From Uranotaenia lowii (taxonomy: Eukaryota > Arthropoda > Insecta > Diptera > Culicidae), in assembly GCF_029784155.1 (NCBI RefSeq), contig NC_073693.1, forward strand, positions 334,330,009 to 334,394,008: a stretch of 64,000 nt of DNA. Reading direction: 5' to 3'. How positions within the stretch are numbered: position 1 is the first letter of the stretch; each line of letters begins with the position of its first letter. Positions 35,701-47,929 of this stretch are shown piece after piece. The notes under the pieces are model-generated. The model was given only the letters and a program-made list of their open reading frames with translations. It did not search any database and was not told the origin of the DNA. The position numbers and the translations under genes are program-made.

Positions 35701-38700
35701 GTCAAAATTGTCAAAATTGTCAAAATTGTCAAAATTGTCAAAATTGTCAAAATTGTCAAAATTGTCAAAATTGTCAAAATTGTCAAAATTGTCAAAATTG
35801 TCAAAATTGTCAAAATTGTCAAAATTGTCAAAATTGTCAAAATTGTCAAAATTGTCAAAATTGTCAAAATTGTCAAAATTGTCAAAATTGTCAAAATTGT
35901 CAAAATTGTCAAAAATGTCAAAATTGTCAAAATTGTCAAAATTGTCAAAATTGTCAAAATTGTCAAAATTGTCAAAATTGTCAAAATTGTCAAAATTGTC
36001 AAAATTGTCAAAATTGTCAAAATTGTCAAAATTGTCAAAATTGTCAAAATTGTCAAAATTGTCAAAATTGTCAAAATTGTCAAAATTGTCAAAATTGTCA
36101 AAATTGTCAAAATTGTCAAAATTGTCAAAATTGTCAAAATTGTCAAAATTGTCAAAATTGTCAAAATTGTTTAAATTGTCAAAATTGTCAAAATTGTCAA
36201 AATTGTCAAAATTGTCAAAATTGTCAAAATTGTCAAAATTGTCAAAATTGTCAAAATTGTCAAAATTGTCAAAATTGTCAAAATTGTCAAAATTGTCAAA
36301 ATTGTCAAAATTGTCAAAATTGTCAAAATTGTCAAAATTGTCAAAATTGTCAAAATTGTCAAAATTGTCAAAATTGTCAAAATTGTCAAAATTGTCAAAA
36401 TTGTCAAAATTGTCAAAATTGTCAAAATTGTCAAAATTGTCGAAATTGTCGAAATTGTCGAAATTGTCAAAATTGTCAAAATTGTCAAAATTGTCAAAAT
36501 TGTCGAAATTGTCGAAATTGTCGAAATTGTCAAAATTGTCAAAATTGTCAAAATTGTCCAAATTGTCAAAATTATCAAAATTGTCAAAATTGTCAAAATT
36601 GTCAAAATTGTCAAAATTGTCAAAATTGTCAAAATTTTCGAAATTGTTAAAATTGTCAAAATTGTCAAAATTGTCAAAATTGTCAAAATTGTCAAAATTG
36701 TCAAAATTGTCAAAATTGTCAAAATTGTCAAAATTGTCAAAATTGTCAAAATAGTCAAAATTGTCAAAATTGTCAAAATTGTCAAAATTGTCAAAATTGT
36801 CAAAATTGTCAAAATTGTCAAAATTGTCAAAATTGTCAAAATTGTCAAAATTGTCAAAATTGTCAAAATTGTCAAAATTGTAAAATTGTTAAAATTGTCA
36901 AAATTGTCAAAATTGTCAAAATTGTCAAAATTGTCAAAATTGTCAAAATTGTCAAAATTGTCAAAATTGTCAAAATTGTCAAAATTGTCAAAATTGTCAA
37001 AATTGTCAAAATTGTCAAAATTGTCAAAATTGTCAAAATTGTCAAAATTGTCAAAATTGTCAAAATTGTCAAAATTGTCAAAATTGTCAAAATTGTCAAA
37101 ATTGTCAAAATTGTCAAAATTGTCAAAATTGTCAAAAGTGTCAAAATTGTAAAAATTGTCAAAATTGTAAAAATTGTAAAAATTGTCAAAATTGTCAAAA
37201 TTGTCAAAATTGTCAAAATTGTCAAAATTGTCAAAATTGTCAAAATTGTCAAAATTGTCAAAATTGTCAAAATTGTCAAAATTGTCAAAATTTTCAAAAT
37301 TGTCAAAATTGTCAAAATTGTCAAAATTGTCAAAATTGTCAAAATTGTCAAAATTGTCAAAATTGTCAAAATTGTCAAAATTGTCAAAATTGTCAAAATT
37401 GTCAAAATTGTCAAAATTGTCAAAATTGTAAAATTGTTAAAATTGTCAAAATTGTCAAAATTGTCAAAATTGTCAAAATTGTCAAAATTGTCAAAATTGT
37501 CAAAATTGTCAAAATTGTCAAAATTGTCAAAATTGTCAAAATTGTCAAAATTGTCAAAATTGTCAAAATTGTCAAAATTGTCAAAATTGTCAAAATTGTC
37601 AAAATTGTCAAAATTGTCAAAATTGTCAAAATTGTCAAAATTGTCAAAATTGTCAAAATTGTCAAAATTGTCAAAATTGTCAAAATTGTCAAAATTGTCA
37701 AAATTGTCAAAATTGTCAAAATTGTAAAAATTGTAAAAATTGTCAAAATTGTCAAAATTGTCAAAATTGTCAAAATTGTCAAAATTGTCAAAATTGTCAA
37801 AATTGTCAAAATTGTCAAAATTGTCAAAATTTTCAAAATTGTCAAAATTGTCAAAATTGTCAAAATTGTCAAAATTGTCAAAATTATCAAAATTGTCAAA
37901 ATTGTCAAAATTGTCAAAATTGTCAAAATTGTCAAAATTGTCAAAATTGTCAAAATTGTCAAAATTGTCAAAATTGTCAAAATTGTCAAAATTGTCAAAA
38001 TTGTCAAAATTGTCAAAATTGTCAAAATTGTCCAAATTGTCCAAATTGTCAAAATTGTCAAAATTGTAAAAATTGCAAAAATTATAAAAATTGTCAAAAT
38101 TGTCAAAATTGTCAAAATTGTCGAAATTGTCGAAATTGTCAAAATTGTCAAAATTGTCAAAATTGTCAAAATTGTCAAAATTGTCAAAATTGTCAAAATT
38201 GTCAAAATTGTCAAAATTGTCAAAATTGTCAAAATTGTCAAAATTGTCAAAATTGTCAAAATTGTCAAAATTGTCAAAATTGTCAAAATTGTCAAAATTG
38301 TCAAAATTGTCAAAATTGTCAAAATTGTCAAAATTGTCAAAATTGTCAAAATTGTCAAAATTGTCAAAATTGTCAAAATTGTCAAAATTGTCAAAATTGT
38401 CAAAATTGTCAAAATTGTCAAAATTGTCAAAATTGTCAAAATTGTCAAAATTGTCAAAATTGTCAAAATTGTCAAAATTGTCAAAATTGTCAAAATTGTC
38501 AAAATTGTCAAAATTGTCAAAATTGTCAAAATTGTCAAAATTGTCAAAATTGTCAAAATTGTCAAAATTGTCAAAATTGTCAAAATTGTCAAAATTGTCA
38601 AAATTGTCAAAATTGTCAAAATTGTCAAAATTGTCAAAATTGTCAAAATTGTCAAAATTGTCAAAATTGTCAAAATTGTCAAAATTGTCAAAATTGTCAA

Positions 38701-39679
38701 AATTGTCAAAATTGTTAAAATTGTCAAAATTGTCAAAATTGTCAAAATTTGTCAAAATTTGTCAAGATTGTCAAAATTGTCAAAATTGTCAAATTTGTCA
38801 AAATTGTCAAATTTGTCAAAATTGTCAAAATTGTCAAAATTGTCAAAATTCTCAAAATGTCAAAATTGTAAAAATTGTCAAAATTGTCAAAATTTTCAAA
38901 ATTGTCAAAATTGTCAAAATTGTCAAAGTTGTCAAAATTGTCAAAATTGTCAAAATTGTCAAAATTGTAAAAATTGTCAAAATTGTCAAAATTGTCAAAA
39001 TTGTCAAAATTGTCAAAATTGCCAAAATTGTCAAAATTGTCAAAATTATCAAAATTGTCAAAATTGTCAAAATTGTCAAAATTGTCAAAATTGTCAAAAT
39101 TGTCAAAATTGTCAAAATTGTCAAAATTGTCAAAATTGTCAAAATTGTCAAAATTGTCAAAATTGTCAAAATTGTCAAAATTGTCAAAATTGTCAAAATT
39201 GTCAAAATTGTCAAAATTGTCAAAATTGTCAAAATTGTCAAAATTGTCAAAATTGTCAAAATTGTCAAAATTGTCAAAATTGTCAAAATTGTCAAAATTG
39301 TCAAAATTGTCAAAATTGTCAAAATTGTCAAAATTGTCAAAATTGTCAAAATTGTCAAAATTGTCAAAATTGTCAAAATTGTCAAAATTGTCAAAATTGT
39401 CAAAATTGTCAAAATTGTCAAAATTGTCAAAATTGTCAAAATTGTCAAAATTGTCAAAATTGTCAAAATTGTCAAAATTGTCAAAATTGTCAAAATTGTC
39501 AAAAATGTCAAAATTGTCAAAATTGTCAAAATTGTCAAAATTGTCAAAATTGTCAAAATTGTCAAAATTGTCAAAATTGTCAAAATTGTCAAAATTGTCA
39601 AAATTGTCAAAATTGTTAAAATTGTCAAAATTGTCAAAATTGTCAAAATTGTTATAATTGTCAAAATTGTCAAAATTGC
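32705..39679 (+). repeat. 9-bp satellite array A (TCAAAATTG)n, ~7 kb
   Basis: About 775 copies of TCAAAATTG with scattered substitutions (gTTAAAATTG, tCGAAATTG, tCCAAATTG, AAAAATTG) and a few length variants, such as TCAAAATTTG near 35355 and 38748 and CTCAAAATG near 35459 and 38853. Because 9 is a multiple of 3, five of six frames stay open for long stretches (KIV, SKL, QNC, ILT and NFD repeats); these are not genes. The pattern of variants shows a duplicated block (see findings). Confidence 0.97.
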
Positions 39680-40002
39680 TTCGGTAGTATAAAACCACCG
39701 AAAACGAACGGGTTTTATCGCACTTTCACAAATTTCACAAATTTCCGTTCCAAATCCCGGAAGCCGAACAACAGCAAAAACCAAAATAAAAAAGTAAACC
39801 AACTTCCATTGTTTGACCAAATGCGGGCACTCGGCGGGAGTTCGATGAGTGGGTCGAATTTTGATTTTTGTGGGTGTGGAAAATGTGGGACCCCTTGATA
39901 TAGATAGAAAATAATTGAAAAGCGACTCTAGGATTCACACGTTCAAACAAACATGACAAAAACCAGTCGAATGAATGAGATGAGTAAGCAGCACACACAT
40001 GT
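39678..40002. repeat. Segmental duplication, copy 1 (325 bp)
   Basis: Identical to 43412-43725 apart from an extra ACAAATTTC (9 bp, around 39728-39745) and an extra AC near the right end. The left edge abuts satellite array A and the right edge abuts the SINE. It contains GTATAAAACC, which could be a TATA box, but no gene is evident. Confidence 0.92.
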
Positions 40003-40176
40003 ACGTCTCGGTGGTCGAGTGGTTAGCGTGGTAAGACGGTAATCGCTGGTCCACTGATGGCATGGGTTCGATTCCCATCTCGGTACTGGGTGTTAAATGT
40101 TAATCTTAAGTTGTCCACGTCATTTATTCAGTCTGTAAAGCCTAAATCGGCTAAGACGGTGTATGTCTTAAAAAAA
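40003..40176 (+). mobile_element. tRNA-derived SINE (Feilai-like) running into the satellite
   Basis: The head at 40003-40090 has a perfect RNA polymerase III A box (TGGTCGAGTGG, 40012-40022) and B box (GGTTCGATTCC, 40065-40075). The acceptor strands do not pair (GTCTCGG against CTCGGTA), so it is not a working tRNA. A non-tRNA body follows (TTAATCTTAAGTTGTCCACG ... GGCTAAGACGGTGTATGTCT), ending in A-rich sequence that passes straight into (TCAAAATTG)n. tRNA-headed SINEs such as Feilai are known in Aedes; family identity is from memory. Confidence 0.8.
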
Positions 40177-41832
40177 TTGTCAAAATTGTCAAAATTGTCA
40201 AAATTGTCAAAATTGTCAAAATTGTCAAAATTGTCAAAATTGTCAAAATTGTCAAAATTGTCAAAATTATCAAAATTGTCAAAATTGTCAAAATTGTCAA
40301 AATTGTCAAAATTGTCAAAATTGTCAAAATTGTCAAAATTGTCAAAATTGTCAAAATTGTCAATACTGTCAAAATTGTCAAAATTGTCAAAATTGTCAAA
40401 ATTGTCAAAATTGTCAAAATTGTCAAAATTGTCAAAATTGTCAAAATTGTCAAAATTGTCAAAATTGTCAAAATTGTCAAAATTGTCAAAATTGTCAAAA
40501 TTGTCAAAATTGTCAAAATTATCAAAATTGTCAAAATTGTCAAAATTGTCAAAATTGTCAAAATTGTCAAAATTGTCAAAATTGTCAAAATTGTCAAAAT
40601 TGTCAAAATTGTCAAAATTGTCAAAATTGTCAAAATTGTCAAAATTGTCAATATTGTCAAAATTGTCAAAATTGTCAAAATTGTCAAAATTGTCAAAATT
40701 GTCAAAATTGTCAAAATTGTCAAAATTGTCAAAATTGTCAAATTTGTCAAAATTGTCAAAATTGTCAAAATTGTCAATATTGTCAAAATTGTCAAAATTG
40801 TCAAAATTGTCAAAATTGTCAAAATTGTCAAAATTGTCAAAATTGTCAAAATTGTCAAAATTGTCAAAATTGTCAAAATTGTCAAAATTGTCAAAATTGT
40901 CAAAATTGTCAAAATTGTCAAAATTGTCAAAATTGTCAAAATTGTCAAAATTGTCAAAATTGTCAAAATTGTCAAAATTGTCAAAATTGTCAAAATTGTC
41001 AAAATTGTCAAAATTGTCAAAATTGTCAAAATTGTCAAAATTGTCAAAATTGTCAAAATTGTCAAAATTGTCAAAATTGTCAAAATTGTCAAAATTGTCA
41101 AAATTGTCAAAATTGTCAAAATTGTCAAAATTGTCAAAATTGACAAAATTGACAAAATTGTCCAAATTGTCAAAATTGTCAAAACTGTAAAAATTGTCAA
41201 AATTGTCAAAATTGTAAAAATTGTAAAAATTGTAGAAATTGTCAAAATTGTCAGAATTTTCAAAATTGTCAAAATTGTCAAAATTGTCAAAATTGTCAAA
41301 ATTGTCAAAATTGTCAAAATTGTCAAAATTGTCAAAATTGTCAAAATTGTCAAAATTGTCAAAATTGTCAAAATTGTCAAAATTGTCAAAATTGTCAAAA
41401 TTGTCAAAATTGTCAAAATTGTCAAAATTGTCAAAATTGTCAAAATTGTCAAAATTGTCAAAATTGTCAAAATTGTCAAAATTGTCAAAATTGTCAAAAT
41501 TGTCAAAATTGTCAAAATTGTCAAAATTGTCAAAATTGTCAAAATTGTCAAAATTGTCAAAATTGTCAAAATTGTCAAAATTGTCAAAATTGTCGAAATT
41601 GTCAAAATTGTCAAAATTGTCAAAATTGTCAAAATTGTCAAAATTGTCAAAATTGTCAAAATTGTCAAAATTGTCAAAATTGTCAAAATTGTCAAAATTG
41701 TCAAAATTGTCAAAATTGTCAAAATTGTCAAAATTGTCAAAATTGTCAAAATAATGAAAATTATGAAAATTTTCAAAACTGTCTAAATTTTCAAAATTGT
41801 CAAAATTTACAAAATTGTCAAAATTGTCAAAA
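40174..41832 (+). repeat. 9-bp satellite array B (TCAAAATTG)n, ~1.66 kb
   Basis: Same unit and orientation as array A. Variants differ: TCAATATTG and TCAATACTG units occur here (around 40362, 40648, 40776) but not in A. The 3' edge decays from about 41750. It starts at the end of the SINE. Confidence 0.97.
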
Positions 41833-41839
41833 CTGAATA

Positions 41840-43411
41840 TTCAGAAATTGAAATTATTGTTCGAAATGAGATTTTTTTTCTTGTTTTTTTTTTTCATAAA
41901 TGATCTCGGAGGGCAATCTCATTCGTCCGAATGTTACGCAGCATCTCTGCAGTGGTAAAAGTTTTCCAATGGAAAAGCCATAACTCATCTAATTAAAATT
42001 ATGGACGTCGATCGCAGAAGTGCCCACTTGTCGGTTCCATCAGTCAGTCAGCTTGCTTCCACCCTCGACTTGCCGCAACCAACGGAAGATTCGTTCGATT
42101 CCGGAAATAGCTGTCTCATTCCCCTTTCCGCCATCATTGGAGTTGTAGGGAAATGTTGGTCGGTGGAAAGTAGAATAACAAGCATCTATCCATCGGTATT
42201 TGTCCGAATTGGCCTGAACCATTCGATGAATTTGACTTTTTTTCTTTTTTGAATCACAATGATCCATCCATTTGTGGTTGCTCCCTGTGCCCAGCAGAAC
42301 CTTCAAAAGAGGAAAAAAACGGGAGGTTGGCCTGCAGCAATCATTTCTCCCCCGGAAGACAAATGAAATATCGTTCAAAGTTCAATTTTTCCAATCCCTT
42401 TGTTTTCAATCAGCAAATAAGCTCTCGATGTGTATTTTTTACGCTCCTTCAATTTCCCCGGGAAGCTTATCGATTGAATGTGGGTCGAGAAGAATTGAAT
42501 GAAGGGGAAGAGTAGCTACCAAGCATTTTTTTTTCAGTGTTCGATATTTGGCGGTAAAGCTGAGACACTGAACGCGACATAATCCGAGCTTTCGGCGACG
42601 AATGATGATTGGGATGAGATTCATTCATTTGGTGAGCTGCTCTTGAATCAGCAGAGGATTCCCGGTTTTCCTGTTTACATTCGCAACGCAACTGCTCCTC
42701 AAGGGGAGTATGCATGATTTGCCGACATTTTTTTTACCGACATAATTGCAGTATCCATTTCTGGAATTTGCTTCCTGGATTCAAACTTCTGTGACATCTA
42801 GGTTTCAAGTTGAAAAAGTATTTAAATAAACATATCTTCATAGCATGTTGATGCCACAGAAGAAAAAAATCGGACTTTTTATAAAAAGGTTTAAATGAAG
42901 ATTCCAAACTTTTTCAAAATGCGAGAGACAAAAAAATAAGCGTGGCGCATCAAATCTGGCGGCAAAAATTACGTTAAAACACAGTGAACACTGTAAGCAG
43001 AGAAAACTCATATTTGGCAGTTTTATCACACGCTGGGAAACATTTACTCAATTGAGAGTTTTAATAACTAATTTTTGCACTCAAAAATCTTTCGTGTCTG
43101 AAATGAGGGTGCGCGTTATATCATACGCAGCGCGAAAGATGTGACTGCGAACTTCAGATTCAAATCAGTATTTTAATCAGTTTATCAGCTTTTGATTTGC
43201 TTTCGAGAAGTGAATAAACGAAGGCTCAGTCGCTGATTGTGAGATCAGTTTGATCTGGGGTCTAGAGTAGAAGAAACTCTACAGTTCGGACCAACCGCTT
43301 TCGGATTCATTGCTCTAATCCGCCTAAACCCACCATATCAACAATTGCGAGAACAAATGTGTTTGTTGGGAAAAGTCAAAGCATCGAGAAAAAAAAACCT
43401 CACATCCAATC
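41840..43411. other. Unique-looking, GC-balanced spacer
   Basis: Several short open frames on both strands (for example 42001-42252 plus and 42040-42378 minus), none with a recognised motif. 43130-43410 contains arthropod Inr-like TCAGT words and a C/G-richer composition. It could be promoter-proximal or LTR-like sequence; I cannot decide. Confidence 0.35.
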
Positions 43412-43725
43412 GCTTCGGTAGTATAAAACCACCGAAAACGAACGGGTTTTATCGCACTTTCACAAATTTCCGTTCCAAATCCCGGAAGCCGAACAACAGC
43501 AAAAACCAAAATAAAAAAGTAAACCAACTTCCATTGTTTGACCAAATGCGGGCACTCGGCGGGAGTTCGATGAGTGGGTCGAATTTTGATTTTTGTGGGT
43601 GTGGAAAATGTGGGACCCCTTGATATAGATAGAAAATAATTGAAAAGCGACTCTAGGATTCACACGTTCAAACAAACATGACAAAAACCAGTCGAATGAA
43701 TGAGATGAGTAAGCAGCACACATGT
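43412..43725. repeat. Segmental duplication, copy 2 (314 bp)
   Basis: Second copy of the 39678-40002 segment, same orientation, 3,734 bp away, flanked by non-satellite sequence on both sides. This looks like the original location (inference). Confidence 0.92.
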
Positions 43726-43958
43726 GAGCCTCCATAGCTTTTAGAGGGTGGCTAAAATGGTTCGGAAACACAGTTTCTGGCCGTGACAAGTGTGTGAAAA
43801 ATGATTGCGCTCACGTGCCTCTTTTGATGGTGCAAAAACATTGTAGAGACACTGCCAAAAGTGCGTGAGCTTTAATATTAAAATGAAATTGGCCACACTC
43901 GAAGCGTATTGTCTTCTTAGATATAATAAAAAAAAACTTTCAAACTAAGTTTAAGTAG

Positions 43959-45539
43959 CAGGCAAAAGGCAAAAAGCAAAAGACAAAAGGCAAAAGGCAA
44001 AAAACAAAAGGCAAAAGGCAAAAGGCAAAAGGCAAAAGGCAAAAGGCAAAAGGCAAAAGGCAAAAGGCAAAAGGCAAAAGGCAAAAGGCAAAAGGCAAAA
44101 GGCAAAAGGCAAAAGGCAAAAGGCAAAAGGCAAAAGGCAAAAGGCAAAAGGCAAAAGGCAAAAGGCAAAAGGCAAAAGGCAAAAGGCAAAACGCAAAAGG
44201 CAAAAGGCAAAAGGCAAAAGGCAAAAGGCAAAAGGCAAAAGGCAAAAGGCAAAAGGCAAAAGGCAAAAGGCAAAAGGCAAAAGGCAAAAGGCAAAAGGCA
44301 AAAGGCAAAAGGCAAAAGGCAAAAGGCAAAAGGCAAAAGGCAAAAGGCAAAAGGCAAAAGGCAAAAGGCAAAAGGCAAAAGGCAAAAGGCAAAAGGCAAA
44401 AGGCAAAAGGCAAAAGGCAAAAGGCAAAAGGCAAAAGGCAAAAGGCAAAAGGCAAAAGGCAAAAGGCAAAAGGCAAAAGGCAAAAGGCAAAAGGCAAAAG
44501 GCAAAAGGCAAAAGGCAAAAGGCAAAAGGCAAAAGGCAAAAGGCAAAAGGCAAAAGGCAAAAGGCAAAAGGCAAAAGGCAAAAGGCAAAAGGCAAAAGGC
44601 AAAAGGCAAAAGGCAAAAGGCAAAAGGCAAAAGGCAAAAGGCAAAAGGCAAAAGGCAAAAGGCAAAAGGCAAAAGGCAAAAGGCAAAAGGCAAAAGGCAA
44701 AAGGCAAAAGGCAAAAGGCAAAAGGCAAAAGGCAAAAGGCAAAAGGCAAAAGGCAAAAGGCAAAAGGCAAAAGGCAAAAGGCAAAAGGCAAAAGGCAAAA
44801 GGCAAAAGGCAAAAGGCAAAAGGCAAAAGGCAAAAGGCAAAAGGCAAAAGGCAAAAGGCAAAAGGCAAAAGGCAAAAGGCAAAAGGTAAAAGGCAAAAGG
44901 CAAAAGGCAAAAGGCAAAAGGCAAAAGGCAAAAGGCAAAAGGCAAAAGGCAAAAGGCAAAAGGCAAAAGGCAAAAGGCAAAAGGCAAAAGGCAAAAGGCA
45001 AAAGGCAAAAGGCAAAAGGCAAAAGGCAAAAGGCAAAAGGCAAAAGGCAAAAGGCAAAAGGCAAAAGGCAAAAGGCAAAAGGCAAAAGGCAAAAAGCAAA
45101 AGGCAAAAGGCAAAAGGCAAAAGGCAAAAGGCAAAAGGCAAAAGGCAAAAGGCAAAAGGCAAAAGGCAAAAGGCAAAAGGCAAAAGGCAAAAGGCAAAAG
45201 GCAAAAGGCAAAAGGCAAAAGGCAAAAGGCAAAAGGCAAAAGGCAAAAGGCAAAAGGCAAAAGGCAAAAGGCAAAAGGCAAAAGGCAAAAGGCAAAAGGC
45301 AAAAGGCAAAAGGCAAAAGGCAAAAGGCAAAAGGCAAAAGGCAAAAGGCAAAAGGCAAAAGGCAAAAGGCAAAAGGCAAAAGGCAAAAGGCAAAAGGCAA
45401 AAGGCAAAAGGCAAAAGGCAAAAGGCAAAAGGCAAAAGGCAAAAGGCTAAAGGCAAAAGGCAAAAGGCAAAAGCAAAAGGCAAAAGGCAAAAGGCAAAAG
45501 GCAAAAGGCAAAAGGCAAAAGGCAAAAGGCAAAAGGCAA
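43959..45539 (+). repeat. 7-bp satellite (AAAAGGC)n, ~1.58 kb
   Basis: About 225 copies of AAAAGGC, remarkably homogeneous, with variants AAAAAGC, AAAAGAC, AAAACGC and AAAAGGT and one AAAAGC length variant near 45472. The minus-strand LPFAFCL-type frames come from the repeat and are not genes. The right edge meets 9-bp array C within a few bases. Confidence 0.97.
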
Positions 45540-45545
45540 CACATT

Positions 45546-47927
45546 TTGAAAATTTTGATAATTTTGACAATTTTGACAATTTTGACAATTTTGACAATTT
45601 TGACAATTTTGACAATTTTGACAATTTTGACAATTTTGACAATTTTGACAATTTTGACAATTTTGACAATTTTGACAATTTTGACAATTTTGACAATTTT
45701 GACAATTTTGACAATTTTGACAATTTTGACAATTTTGACAATTTTGACAATTTTGACAATTTTGACAATTTTGACAATTTTGAAAATTTTGACAATTTTG
45801 ACAATTTTGACAATTTTGACAATTTTGACAGTTTTGACAATTTTGACAATTTTGACAATTTTGACAATTTTGACAATTTTGACAATTTTGACAATTTTGA
45901 CAATTTTGACAATTTTGACAATTTTGACAATTTTGACAATTTTGACAATTTTGACAATTTTGACAATTTTGACAATTTTGACAATTTTGACAATTTTGAC
46001 AATTTTGACAATTTTGACAATTTTGACAATTTTGACAATTTTGACAATTTTGACAATTTTGACAATTTTGACAATTTTGACAATTTTGACAATTTCGACA
46101 ATTTTGACAATTTTGACAATTTTGACAATTTTGACAATTTTGACAATTTTGACAATTTTGACAATTTTGACAATTTTGACAATTTTGACAATTTTGACAA
46201 TTTTGACAATTTTGACAATTTTGACAATTTTGACAATTTTGACAATTTTGACAATTTTGACAATTTTGACAATTTTGACAATTTTGACAATTTTGACAAT
46301 TTTGACAATTTTGACAATTTTGACAATTTTGACAATTTTGACAATTTTGACAATTTTGACAATTTTGACAATTTTGACAATTTTGACAATTTTGACAATT
46401 TTGACAATTTTGACAATTTTGACAATTTTGACAATTTTGACAATTTTGACAATTTTGACAATTTTGACAATTTTGGCAATTTTGACAATTTTGACAATTT
46501 TGACAATTTTGACAATTTTGACAATTTTGACAATTTTGACAATTTTGACAATTTTGACAATTTTGACAATTTTGACAATTTTGACAATTTTGACAATTTT
46601 GACAATTTTGACAATTTTGACAATTTTGACAATTTTGACAATTTTGACAATTTTGACAATTTTGACAATTTTGACAATTTTGACAATTTTGACAATTTTG
46701 ACAATTTTGACAATTTTGACAATTTTGACAATTTTGACAATTTTGACAATTTTGACAATTTTGACAATTTTGACAATTTTGACAATTTTGACAATTTTGA
46801 CAATTTTGACAATTTTGACAATTTTGACAATTTTGACAATTTTGACAATTTTGACAATTTTGACAATTTTGACAATTTTGACAATTTTGACAATTTTGAC
46901 AATTTTGACAATTTTGACAATTTTGACAATTTTGACAATTTTGACAATTTTGACAATATTGACAATTTTGACAATTTTGACAATTTTGACAATTTTGACA
47001 ATTTTGACAATTTTGACAATTTTGACAATTTTGACAATTTTGACAATTTTGACAATTTTGACAATTTTGACAATTTTGACAATTTTGACAATTTTGACAA
47101 TTTTGACAATTTTGACAATTTTGACAATTTTGACAATTTTGACAATTTTGACAATTTTGACAATTTTGACAATTTTGACAATTTTGACAATTTTGACAAT
47201 TTTGACAATTTTGACAATTTTGACAATTTTGACAATTTTGACAATTTTGACAATTTTGACAATTTTGACAATTTTGACAATTTTGACAATTTTGACAATT
47301 TTGACAATTTTGACAATTTTGACAATTTTGACAATTTTGACAATTTTGACAATTTTGACAATTTTGACAATTTTGACAGTTTGGACAGTTTTGACAATTT
47401 TGACAATTTTGACAATTTTGACAATTTTGACAATTTTGACAATTTTGACAATTTTGACAATTTTGACAATTTTGACAGTTAGGACAATTTTGGCAATTTT
47501 GACAGTTTTGACAATTTTGACAATTTTGACAATTTTGAAAATTTTGACAATTTTGACAATTTTGGCAATTTTGACAATTTCGACAATTTTGACAATTATG
47601 ACAATTTTCACAATTTTGACAATTTTGACAATTTTGACAATTTTGACAGTTTGGACAGTTTTGACAATTTTGACAATTTTGACAATTTTGACAGTTAGGA
47701 CAATTTTGGCAATTGTGACAGTTTTGACAATTTTGACAATTTTGAAAATTTTGACAATTTTGACAATTTTGGCAATTTTGACAATTTTGACAATTTCGAC
47801 AATTTTGACAATTATGACAATTTTCACAATTTTGACAATTTTGACAATTTTGACAGTTTGGACAGTTTTGACAATTTTGACAATTTTGACGATTTTGACA
47901 GTTTGGACAATTTTAATAATTTGTTTC
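45546..47927 (-). repeat. 9-bp satellite array C, inverted (CAATTTTGA on plus)
   Basis: About 265 copies, opposite orientation to arrays A, B and D. The first 1.8 kb are almost invariant. The last ~550 bp show higher-order repetition of variant units (CAGTTTGGA, CAGTTAGGA, CAATTTTGGC, CAATTTCGA, CAATTATGA, CAATTTTCA). All long frames here are artefacts. Confidence 0.97.
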
Positions 47928-47929
47928 TT

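Noticed and set aside
32705..39679. Telomeric or telomere-like repeat
   Set aside because: The unit TCAAAATTG lacks the G-run strand bias of arthropod TTAGG-type telomeres, and dipterans lack such repeats. The arrays are internal and occur in both orientations.
32454..39692. Open frames of 200-1,400 codons made of KIV, SKL, QNC, ILT or NFD repeats
   Set aside because: They are the necessary result of a 9-bp repeat without stop codons in five frames. They overlap on both strands and have no non-repeat domain.
40003..40090. Functional tRNA gene
   Set aside because: A and B boxes are good but the acceptor strands do not pair, and a SINE body follows.
43130..43725. LTR of a retrotransposon (TGTTGGGAAA start at about 43364, TATAAAA box, duplicated segment)
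   Set aside because: The duplicated part does not begin at the TGTTGGG word, no CA end, primer site or TSD can be fixed, and no gag-pol sequence lies between the copies.
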